Shown piece by piece: positions 28,903 through 36,135 of a stretch of 64,000 nucleotides of DNA. Location: contig NZ_CP155619.1 in assembly GCF_039697315.1 (NCBI RefSeq), forward strand, positions 62,001-126,000. Reading direction: 5' to 3'. The notes below the pieces were generated by a model that was given only the letters and a program-made list of their open reading frames with translations, was not told the DNA's origin and made no database searches. Both the position numbers and the translations under genes were made by a program. The stretch's first letter is position 1. Each line of letters begins with the position of its first letter. Source of the DNA: Pseudomonas abietaniphila (lineage in GTDB: Bacteria > Pseudomonadota > Gammaproteobacteria > Pseudomonadales > Pseudomonadaceae).

Positions 28903-29442
28903 ATGACGAATCAGCTCACTTCCCTGTTCTCTTTTTCAACGCAGCAACCCGACGAGCCTCTCAGCCAGCAAACGGACGGATACCGCCGTCGCATCCAGAA
29001 GCTGCCACGCAGGACTCAACAAGTCTTCCTGCTCAGCCGACTCGACCAGATGAGCTACGCCGATATCGCTCAGCTACTCGAAGTCGAGGTCAAGGCCGTC
29101 GAACGTTGCATGGTCCGCCTTCTGGAACAATGCAGCGATGGGCCCACACACCTGCAGGCAGCTAACACCATTAATTTGCAAGCGCACCGCTGGTATGTTC
29201 ATTTGCAAAGCCCTCAGGCCACGGCGAGTCAGCGTATCGAGTTCCGTCACTGGCTCGATGCCGATGCAGGTCACCTGCGTGCCTTCCAGGAAACCGAACG
29301 CCTCTGGTGCCGCCTCGAAGCCCCGGCAGCCATTCTGGGCGCCAATGGCTGGCATCGTCGCAAACGCCGGGTCTACCTGGGATGGCTGTTGTTGACCGCC
29401 TTTTTGTGCAGCGTCCTGGTGACGGCCGAAGCATTTACCTGA
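28903..29442 (+). CDS. Sigma-region-4-like HTH fused to FecR N-terminal domain with C-terminal TM segment
   Basis: 179-aa protein with an unusual layout. Residues about 28-75 resemble ECF sigma region 4 (RIQKLPRRTQQVFLLSRLDQ, MSYADIAQLLEVEVKAVERC). No region 2 precedes it. Residues about 93-140 match the DUF4880 N-terminal domain of FecR anti-sigma factors (AHRWYVHLQSP, RIEFRHWLDADAGHLRAFQE, TERLW). A single TM helix is predicted at about 155-174 (LGWLLLTAFLCSVLVTAEAF) and the protein stops there, so the periplasmic FecR sensor domain is missing. It follows prrF and its own Fur-like box, suggesting an iron-regulated role. Function unknown; it cannot act as a complete sigma factor. Confidence 0.75.
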   Translation: MTNQLTSLFSFSTQQPDEPLSQQTDGYRRRIQKLPRRTQQVFLLSRLDQMSYADIAQLLEVEVKAVERCMVRLLEQCSDGPTHLQAANTINLQAHRWYVHLQSPQATASQRIEFRHWLDADAGHLRAFQETERLWCRLEAPAAILGANGWHRRKRRVYLGWLLLTAFLCSVLVTAEAFT

Positions 29443-29608
29443 ACGCTGGCGTCTGCCGCGCATGGCCCAAAGACAAAACAATCTGTCGCGGTGCGCGCAC
29501 CTGATCCGTGTAAAGTACCTGTCATAACAGCCCAGCGTGGCCGTCCGGCTTGCCCGCGACCGCCGCCCGATGGCCTCGATTTGGCATTTACGTACGCAGG
29601 ACTTCTCC

Positions 29609-30751
29609 GTGACTCAGACCGCCCTTTCCATCACCTCTGATTTCGACAGCGGCAACATTGTCGTGCTCGACGCCAGCCACCCACAGAACGTGCAGCTGGC
29701 TATCCGCCCGGACACCCACAGCCCGCACTTTCAGTGGTTCCACTTCAAGGTTGATGGCATGCAGCCTGGGCAGCCACACGCTTTCAGCCTGAGTAATGCC
29801 AGCGAGTCCAGTTACAACCGTGCCTGGACCGGCTATAACGCCGCAGCGTCCTATGACCAGAAAACCTGGTTCCGCGTGCCCAGCCACTTTGACGGCAAGG
29901 CGCTGAACTTCAGCCTGTCGCCGGAACAGCCGCAGATCTGGTTCGCCTATTTCGAACCCTACAGCCGTGAACGGCATGACTGGCTGATCGATCAAGCGCT
30001 GAACAAGGCCGGTACCGAATTGCTGGCCACCGGCAAAAGCGTCGAAGGCCGTGACATCCCACTGCTGCGCAAAGGCGACGGCGCTGAGGGCAAGCGCAAG
30101 ATCTGGATCATCGCGCAGCAACATCCCGGCGAGCACATGGCCGAATGGTTCATGGAAGGCGTGATCGAGCGCCTGCAAGAGAACGATGACGAGCTGCAAG
30201 CGCTCCTCGCCGCTGCCGACCTCTATCTGGTGCCGCACATGAACCCGGACGGTTCGTTCCACGGTCACCTGCGCACCAACGCACAAGGCAAGGACCTCAA
30301 TCGTGCCTGGCAGGACTCCACGCCGGAGTTGAGCCCCGAGGTGTTCTTCGTCAAGGAGCAGATGGAGAAGTACGGCGTGGACATGTTTCTCGACGTGCAC
30401 GGCGACGAGGAAATCCCTTACGTCTTCACGGCGGCGTGCGAAGGCAACCCTGGATACACCGACAAGCAAAAGGAACTGGAAGCCGACTTCCGCGCCCGTT
30501 TGAGCGGCCTGACCCGGGATTTTCAGACTCGCTACGGCTACCCGAAAGCGGCACCGGGCCAGGCCAATATGAATCTGGCCTGCAACAGTGTCGGCGAGCG
30601 TTACAAATGCCTGGCACTGACCCTGGAAATGCCGTTCAAGGATAACGACGACGCGCCGGACGCGCTCACCGGCTGGTCGGGCAAGCGCTCCATGCAACTG
30701 GCGCGCGATGTCCTGACGACGCTGGGGCAGATGGTGTCGGTGCTGCGTTGA
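29609..30751 (+). CDS. M14-family zinc carboxypeptidase (cytosolic, CCP/AGBL-like)
   Basis: 380-aa metallopeptidase without a signal peptide. An N-terminal beta domain (about 1-115) precedes the M14 domain. Zinc ligands are seen in AQQHPGEHMAEWFMEG (H-x-x-E) and in DMFLDVHGDEEIPYV (second His). The general base is likely the Glu of ALTLEMPF. This arrangement matches the cytosolic carboxypeptidases of the AGBL group. The start was taken as GTG at 29609 because AGGA lies 7 nt upstream; an ATG at 29570 would be 13 codons longer. Its substrate is unknown. Confidence 0.85.
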   Translation: MTQTALSITSDFDSGNIVVLDASHPQNVQLAIRPDTHSPHFQWFHFKVDGMQPGQPHAFSLSNASESSYNRAWTGYNAAASYDQKTWFRVPSHFDGKALNFSLSPEQPQIWFAYFEPYSRERHDWLIDQALNKAGTELLATGKSVEGRDIPLLRKGDGAEGKRKIWIIAQQHPGEHMAEWFMEGVIERLQENDDELQALLAAADLYLVPHMNPDGSFHGHLRTNAQGKDLNRAWQDSTPELSPEVFFVKEQMEKYGVDMFLDVHGDEEIPYVFTAACEGNPGYTDKQKELEADFRARLSGLTRDFQTRYGYPKAAPGQANMNLACNSVGERYKCLALTLEMPFKDNDDAPDALTGWSGKRSMQLARDVLTTLGQMVSVLR

Positions 30752-30802
30752 TCGATATTTAAAACCCGCTCGGCCGTTTCAGCGCCGATGGACTGCAGCG
30801 TG

Positions 30803-30842
30803 TGCGGTGAGTCAATGACGATGGATGTCAGGACTCACCGCA
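30803..30842. terminator. Hairpin between convergent genes
   Basis: Perfect 11-bp stem TGCGGTGAGTC/GACTCACCGCA around an 18-nt loop, between the M14 peptidase gene and the convergent cytochrome b561 gene. Confidence 0.5.
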
Positions 30843-30852
30843 TCCACGTCTG

Positions 30853-31389
30853 CTATTTGCCCCGCAGCATGCTGTCCAGCACCTCGTCCCTTCTGACCCA
30901 GCCGTGAAACAGTGCCGCCGCCAGGTGCATGAGAATGGTCAGGAAAAACAGATACGCCAGATACCGATGGGCCTTGCGCAAGAAGGCGAAAGTTTCCGCG
31001 TGGGCGGCGACAATCGACGGCAGGCGCACTGAACTGCTGAGCATCACCGGATCCCCTGCCGCCGAAATCATCGCCCAGCCAATCAACGGCATCGCCAGCA
31101 TCAGGGCGTACAGAAGATAGTGCGAGAGCTTGGCCGCGAGTGCCTGCCAACCGGGTAGATCTACAGGCAACGGCGGCGTCTGTGTACTGAAGCGCACGAT
31201 CAAGCGCACGATGACCAGCACCAGGATCGCGATGCCCAGCGGTTTGTGCAGATTCAACAGCCATTCGTGCCGCTCAGAGACTGAGGCGACCATGCCTGCG
31301 CCAATGAACAGCATTGCGATGACCATCAACGCCATCAACCAGTGAAGCGCGCGGGCCAGGGGCGCGAAATGTGCAGTGGGCGTACTCAT
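30853..31389 (-). CDS. Cytochrome b561
   Basis: 178-aa four-helix inner-membrane dihaem b-type cytochrome. Likely haem-ligand His residues lie in RALHWLMALM, LNLHKPLG, LSHYLLYALM and FLTILMHLAAALFHG. It could pass electrons from quinol to a periplasmic acceptor. Its ATG overlaps the stop of the catalase-like peroxidase gene (ATGA), so the two form one operon and probably one redox system. Confidence 0.9.
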   Translation of the reverse strand: MSTPTAHFAPLARALHWLMALMVIAMLFIGAGMVASVSERHEWLLNLHKPLGIAILVLVIVRLIVRFSTQTPPLPVDLPGWQALAAKLSHYLLYALMLAMPLIGWAMISAAGDPVMLSSSVRLPSIVAAHAETFAFLRKAHRYLAYLFFLTILMHLAAALFHGWVRRDEVLDSMLRGK

Positions 31390-32471
31390 GGCTGTTTCTC
31401 CTGTGCAGGCGCGGCTTTCAACTGATCGACTTCACTGGTGCGACGCATGTACGAAGACGCGTACGCTGCCGAGCGTGCTGCCAGCAAGGGGTCGTCGGAC
31501 CCTTCTATGCCGCTGGGCAAGATCAGTGGATCGAAGTTGATGTCCCGGCAGTTGCCATCGAGTTGAGAGCTGTCGCCGTCAATGACCAGCGTCCCCGCGT
31601 TCACGGTCTTGTGATCGCCTGTCCAGGCTTTGGAGGCGTCGTTGGTCGGGTCTTGAGCGTTAGCCAGCGTCAACATCAGGTTCCAGCGTTGAGGACCGCT
31701 CGCCAGTTTCTGGCTCAGGTCCTGTTGCAGATAGTCTTTGGCATCCGGCGCGGGTGCATCGCCCTTGGCTTCCGGCACCAGGCTCCAGCGCACCGCTTGA
31801 CGCTTGCCAGCGGCATCGACCAGCACGAACGCGTTCACGCTGTTATAGGTCTCGGTCACAAAGCTCGCTGACGGTTTTGCGGTCTTGACCCACGCAAGGA
31901 AGGGTTGGGCCTCGGGGTGAGCGGCGAAAAATGCCGGAGGCTTCGCGGGATCCGGCTTGCCGGTCTTGGGATCGGGCGAAGTGGCTTTCAGCAGATCGAC
32001 AAAGGCCTCAGGCGTGCCCACCGGAAACACCGGCATGCTGTTCATGCCGGTACGCCATTGCTGGCCGTCGGGCTGCGTGAACTGAACGGCAAAACTGCGG
32101 ATAGGGGCTGCGCTGTCCGGCGAATAGGGGTTGCCGGTGGGCAGCGCCAAACGGCCGATCACCGGCGTGCGACCACTGGCGAAGACCTGCGCTCTGGACA
32201 GCGAGGCCGCTGCACCATTGCTTTCAAAGTAACCCGCTACGCAAATCCCTTTTGGGTGGTTGCGGCGATAGCCCGGGTGTACGCCATTGCTCTGTTCGAA
32301 CACGTTAACCACGCGGGCCGGGGTCAGGCGCTGGGGGTCCAGGCTGCCATTGACGTAGGCAAACGCGCCAGCGGCAATCAACACCACAAGGCCGATACCG
32401 GCCATGCGCACGAGCTTATCGGCATTGCTCAACGGTGGTTTACGCGGATACGGTGGCTCACGGTCAATCAT
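31386..32471 (-). CDS. Catalase-related peroxidase, membrane-anchored (SrpA-like)
   Basis: 361-aa haem protein of the short catalase-related peroxidase group. An N-terminal TM anchor (GIGLVVLIAAGAFAYV, about residues 25-40) would place the enzyme in the periplasm. The catalase core follows: NGVHPGYRRNHPKGICVAGYF holds the distal His, and PIRSFAVQFTQPDGQQWRTGMNS the next conserved block. It lacks the C-terminal flavodoxin-like domain of large catalases. The ATG at 32471 has GGAG 8 nt upstream. First gene of an operon with cytochrome b561, driven by an ECF-type promoter. Confidence 0.88.
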   Translation of the reverse strand: MIDREPPYPRKPPLSNADKLVRMAGIGLVVLIAAGAFAYVNGSLDPQRLTPARVVNVFEQSNGVHPGYRRNHPKGICVAGYFESNGAAASLSRAQVFASGRTPVIGRLALPTGNPYSPDSAAPIRSFAVQFTQPDGQQWRTGMNSMPVFPVGTPEAFVDLLKATSPDPKTGKPDPAKPPAFFAAHPEAQPFLAWVKTAKPSASFVTETYNSVNAFVLVDAAGKRQAVRWSLVPEAKGDAPAPDAKDYLQQDLSQKLASGPQRWNLMLTLANAQDPTNDASKAWTGDHKTVNAGTLVIDGDSSQLDGNCRDINFDPLILPSGIEGSDDPLLAARSAAYASSYMRRTSEVDQLKAAPAQEKQP

Positions 32472-32530
32472 CAATCACACTCCGGGCCTTGGGCCTCTAT
32501 CAAACATACACATGGACAAGCGGTACGGTC

Positions 32531-32556
32531 CGACGCGTCTGGCGCAGGTTTATTCC
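32531..32556 (-). promoter_or_regulatory. ECF-type promoter for the peroxidase-cytochrome operon
   Basis: On the minus strand GGAAT (32556-32552), 16 nt, then CGTCG (32535-32531). The same -35 extension (GGAATAA, then CCTGC) is found in the sigma gene's promoter on the other strand. Confidence 0.65.
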
Positions 32557-32584
32557 ACAGAACAATATTTATTTTTCAGGCAGT

Positions 32585-32610
32585 GGAATAACCTGCACTG
32601 GCATGCGTCT
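32585..32610 (+). promoter_or_regulatory. ECF-type promoter for the sigma/anti-sigma operon
   Basis: GGAAT (32585-32589), 16 nt, CGTCT (32606-32610). It matches the usual ECF pattern and the divergent promoter beside it, so the sigma factor probably controls itself. Confidence 0.68.
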
Positions 32611-32660
32611 GTCTGGTCACACGATCTGAAACGATCCCGCTGATCGACCTGGAAGCCCCC

Positions 32661-33173
32661 ATGAACGATGTCGACGATCAATTACGAGAGTTACTGCCGC
32701 GAATGCGTCGATTTGCGGTGTCGCTGACCCGTGATTACAGCAGCGCTGATGATCTGGTGCAGTCGACCCTGGAAAAGGCCCTGTCGGCCTGGTCCACCAA
32801 ACGACAAGAAGGTGACCTGCGCGCCTGGCTGTTCTCTATTCTTTATAGGCAATTTCTGGACGCTCATCGACGTTCGCGTCGATACAGCCGCATGCTTGAA
32901 CTGTTCACCGGTGGGAAAGAAGATCACTTCGAACCTTCCGTTGAACGTACGGTTGTGGCGCAGACCACGTTGCAGGCGTTCGAACGTCTGACGACCGAAC
33001 AACGCGCCCTGCTGCTCTGGGTGTCGGTCGAGGGTCTGAGTTACAACGAAGTGGCGGCCATTCTCGATGTCCCCGTGGGGACCGTCATGTCCCGTTTGTC
33101 TCGCGCGCGTCAGGCTTTGCGCTTGCTCAGCGAAGGCGAAATCACCACCCCTGCCTTGCGGATACTGAAATGA
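32661..33173 (+). CDS. ECF-family RNA polymerase sigma factor
   Basis: 170-aa sigma factor. Region 2 is at about residues 10-75 (FAVSLTRDYSSADDLVQSTL, RAWLFSILYRQFLDAHRRSR). Region 4 is at about 108-160 (LTTEQRALLLWVSVEGLSYN, EVAAILDVPVGTVMSRLSRA). Its stop overlaps the anti-sigma start (ATGA). The divergent peroxidase/cytochrome b561 operon and the matching promoters suggest a response to oxidative stress. P. syringae is reported to have an ECF sigma of this context, but the exact orthologue is not certain. Confidence 0.92.
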   Translation: MNDVDDQLRELLPRMRRFAVSLTRDYSSADDLVQSTLEKALSAWSTKRQEGDLRAWLFSILYRQFLDAHRRSRRYSRMLELFTGGKEDHFEPSVERTVVAQTTLQAFERLTTEQRALLLWVSVEGLSYNEVAAILDVPVGTVMSRLSRARQALRLLSEGEITTPALRILK

Positions 33174-33928
33174 TTACCTTGCCTCCCAGCGAACGTGACG
33201 TGCACGCCTACGTCGACGGTCAGCTCAACGACGCCGACCAACAGACCATGGAAACCTATCTGGCGGCCAACCCTGAGCTGGCAAAACAGGTGCTGGCCTG
33301 GCAACTCGACGTGCAGAACCTACGCGCCGGCCTCAGCGGCGACTTGCACCGCCCCATGAACCCTGAGCTGGACCCTGCGTATGTTCGCCAGCGCCTGCGC
33401 CGTAACCGCACCCGTCATTTCGCAACCGCTGCGGTGTTGCTGATTGCCGTCAGTATCGGTGGCCTGAGTGGCTGGCAAGCACGCGAGATGACCCTCGCCA
33501 GCGGCGCACCACCGATGGCCGACGCCGTCCAGGCCTACCGGATGTTCGCGGTCAACGACAACATGGCCAGCGACTGGAACACCGGCAAACCGAACAACGT
33601 GCAAGTATGGCTGGACAAGAACTTCGCCCAGGCCAATCGCCTGCCAGACTTGGAATCCGCCGGGTTCAAACCGGTCAGCGGGCGTTTGACCAGCACCGAA
33701 CAGGGCGCAGCGGCCATGGTGGTGTACAAGGATGAGCAAGGGCGCACGCTGAGCTTCTACATCCGGCCACCGGCCGAGCGCAACCATCTGCTGCCGCGCG
33801 GCACCCGCCGTGACGGCGAATTACAGGCCGATTACTGGTCAGGCGGTGGTTACAACTACGCCGTGGTCGGCCCCGCAGACGACCCGGCAGCGCAGGCGGC
33901 ACGGCAAGCGTTGAAGCAGCCCATTTGA
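33170..33928 (+). CDS. Membrane anti-sigma factor
   Basis: 252-aa partner of the ECF sigma. The N-terminal anti-sigma domain is cytoplasmic (ERDVHAYVDGQLNDADQQTM, about residues 8-60) and has no HxxxCxxC zinc motif. A single TM helix follows at about 83-102 (FATAAVLLIAVSIGGLSGW), then a periplasmic domain of about 145 residues that would sense the signal. It is coupled to the sigma gene by a 4-bp overlap. Confidence 0.88.
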   Translation: MITLPPSERDVHAYVDGQLNDADQQTMETYLAANPELAKQVLAWQLDVQNLRAGLSGDLHRPMNPELDPAYVRQRLRRNRTRHFATAAVLLIAVSIGGLSGWQAREMTLASGAPPMADAVQAYRMFAVNDNMASDWNTGKPNNVQVWLDKNFAQANRLPDLESAGFKPVSGRLTSTEQGAAAMVVYKDEQGRTLSFYIRPPAERNHLLPRGTRRDGELQADYWSGGGYNYAVVGPADDPAAQAARQALKQPI

Positions 33929-33961
33929 GACATGACGGAACTGGACGTTGTGGTTGCTCGC

Positions 33962-34362
33962 GAATGCGGTGGGTCAGGGACATCAATGGTGAATGACGCG
34001 CCGCATTCGCTGCCCTCGTAACCTCGGACGTCTCCTACAGGGATCGAGTCAACGCGCACATCGAGCGGCAGTCCATCTGTAGGAGTGAGTTTGGTCTGGG
34101 CGGCATTCCGACGAATGCGGTGGGTCAGGGACATCAATGGTGAATGACACGCCGCATTCGCTGCCCTCGTAACCTCGGACGTCTCCTACAGGGATCGAGT
34201 CAACGCGCACATCGAGCGGCATTCCATCTGTAGGAGCGAGCTTGGTCTGGGCGGCATTCCGACGAATGCGGTGGGTCAGGGACATCAATGGTGAATGACA
34301 CGCCGCATTCGCTGCCCTCGTAACCTCGGACGTCTCCTACAAGGATCGAGTCAACGCGCACA
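33962..34362. repeat. Tandem repeat, 151-bp unit, about 2.7 copies
   Basis: Units begin at 33962, 34113 and 34264 (GAATGCGGTGGGTCAGGGAC), exactly 151 bp apart and differing at only a few positions; the third ends at about 34362. Each unit contains a hairpin-forming pair (GAATGCGG with CCGCATTC) and, in the first two, a TGTAGGAG extragenic-repeat core. Open frames on the minus strand inside the units are low-complexity copies of one another, so I see no gene in 33929-34407. Confidence 0.9.
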
Positions 34363-34407
34363 AGCACGGTGACACACACAGGGTTCAGGTTCAGCCAGCC
34401 TCGGTTA

Positions 34408-36006
34408 TCAGCCTCTCAACCTGCCCGGATCGCTCTGCAGCAACACCTTGTCCTGAATGTTGGACAGCGTGTCTTTCAGCCAGGAAACCCCGCGCCCCAA
34501 CTTCGCCTGCGTGTCCTGCTGCAGTGCCTGGCTCAGCGTGCCGAGCAAATTCTGAGTTTTCGAGGATTTGAGCGGTGTGGTCTTGTCCTCTTCCAGATGA
34601 CCCAGCACGTATCTGGAGATGCGCGTGGACTGGCTCGCCGACTGGCTGATCGACGCGTTAACCAATGCACCCTTTTCATACCCGATGCTGGTCTTGCTGC
34701 TCGCCTGATCATTGATCTGGAAATACTGGTAATTCTGCGAGTTCGGGTCAGTCGTCAGGTCCAGCTTCTGGCCCGGGTTCAAGGGTTTGTGGTAACTGGC
34801 GACCAGGTGCGATTGCTGGTCCTGCACGAGGGTGCGGTTCAGCTGATCACGGCCTTTGGACTGTGTCGACTGCGACACGTCATACGCGAAAGAATCCAGC
34901 TCGCCAGGACGCGCCGGGTTGCCTTCTCTGCTTTTCTCGGTCACCGATGCGCTGAAATCGGCAAGGCCGGTCAGCAGGCTATGGTCGGTTTCAGTCAGCT
35001 TGATCGAATTGACAGTCTCGGGTGCCGTCGCCGCGCGAGCCTCGGGATAGTGGCTGTGCAGCGTCTTGAAGGCGTCCTCGAACATCGACAGCAATTGCTG
35101 ATCGCCGTCGCCGCGTTTGCGCGCCGCTTCGATCTGGTTCATGTAACCCTTGAGTGCTTTGGCCTGCTGATTGCTGTCGCCGAGAATCGCCGCGTTCTTA
35201 AGGTCCACGGACATGTTCAGATCGCCTGCCGCGCCGCTCATGCGCACCGATCGCCCGTCGGCGTCGGCGTGCAGCTCCAGGGTCTGCGTGCTGTCATCAT
35301 TAAGCTTCAGGCGCGTGCTCAGATCGACCGAGGCAAATACGTTCGAGTCGAACTGGGTCAGGGCGTCGAGTTTGAGGGTTGGCGGGTTTTGAGTCAGGCC
35401 GTCGATGGCGGATTGAAAACCGTCAGCCATCTTGCCCAACGCCGCGAGCTCATCACTGCTGAGCTCACCACCATTCACCTGAGCCTGCACCGCCAGCCCG
35501 TTGTCCTGACTGGTCAAGGTCAGCTGCACGGTTTTCCCACTGGCGGTTTTCAGCGTCAGGCTGATCGAATTGTCCGCCGCCGTGCTGTGCAGTTTTGCCT
35601 GCGCCGCCTCCAGTGCAGCAGGCTCGAGCGCCTGGCCGGTGGTCGATCGGATGACTGACTGGGAAATGCTCTTGTTGGTCTGCGCCAGCTGGTTCAACAG
35701 CGATGCGCCCAGACCCTGGAAACGACTGGCACTGGAGGAACTGCCGAAATTGCCCGTCATGTTCAGCGAGACATTGTCCTGCTGCGTGTACTCCCAGGCA
35801 GGCGCAACGTCTGGGTCGGCAATCAGGCCACGTGCGGTATAGGTCTGTGCATCGATAACGCTGGCGTCTTGCCCCAGCGACACGACCGATGAAGGGGAAG
35901 ACGGAACGGTTATCGAGTCCGCCACAGTGCTGATGGCCTGTGTATTGGTCACCGCTTTGGCAACCACCAGCGGCTGCGTGGCCGAAACCGAAGAAATCGC
36001 TGTCAT
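34408..36006 (-). CDS. Uncharacterised 532-aa Ser/Gln/Ala-rich protein
   Basis: No domain recognised. The start at 36006 (MTAISSVSATQPLVVAKAV) has GGAG 5 nt upstream; an upstream extension would be unrelated in style. There is no signal peptide or TM helix. Composition is rich in Ser, Thr, Gln, Leu and Asp, with heptad-like stretches (LGASLLNQLAQTNKSISQSV, LSSDELAALGKMADGFQSAI) and a C-terminal segment KSSKTQNLLGTLSQALQQDT. This resembles secreted or flagellar-hook-associated helical proteins in texture only. It stands alone between the 151-bp repeats and prpE. Confidence 0.7.
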   Translation of the reverse strand: MTAISSVSATQPLVVAKAVTNTQAISTVADSITVPSSPSSVVSLGQDASVIDAQTYTARGLIADPDVAPAWEYTQQDNVSLNMTGNFGSSSSASRFQGLGASLLNQLAQTNKSISQSVIRSTTGQALEPAALEAAQAKLHSTAADNSISLTLKTASGKTVQLTLTSQDNGLAVQAQVNGGELSSDELAALGKMADGFQSAIDGLTQNPPTLKLDALTQFDSNVFASVDLSTRLKLNDDSTQTLELHADADGRSVRMSGAAGDLNMSVDLKNAAILGDSNQQAKALKGYMNQIEAARKRGDGDQQLLSMFEDAFKTLHSHYPEARAATAPETVNSIKLTETDHSLLTGLADFSASVTEKSREGNPARPGELDSFAYDVSQSTQSKGRDQLNRTLVQDQQSHLVASYHKPLNPGQKLDLTTDPNSQNYQYFQINDQASSKTSIGYEKGALVNASISQSASQSTRISRYVLGHLEEDKTTPLKSSKTQNLLGTLSQALQQDTQAKLGRGVSWLKDTLSNIQDKVLLQSDPGRLRG

Positions 36007-36135
36007 GGCAGCTCCATGCTCAAGTGGGTCGTAGTTTCCTACACCTTGTGTCGGCTGCTCCAATTGTAACTTTAGCGATACAAAGCAGAGCGCCCTTACG
36101 GCGCCCTGCCCTTATACCTTCTGCCCGGCTTCTGT

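Noticed and set aside
28903..29442. Complete ECF sigma factor
   Set aside because: Region 2 is absent and the second half is a FecR N-terminal domain plus TM helix.
33856..34288. Short open frames on the minus strand (MMSLTHRIR start) in the tandem repeat
   Set aside because: They are copies of one another created by the repeat unit; no ribosome site or recognisable protein.
33962..34362. Possible CRISPR array
   Set aside because: The repeats are whole 151-bp units with no short-repeat/unique-spacer pattern, and no cas genes are near.
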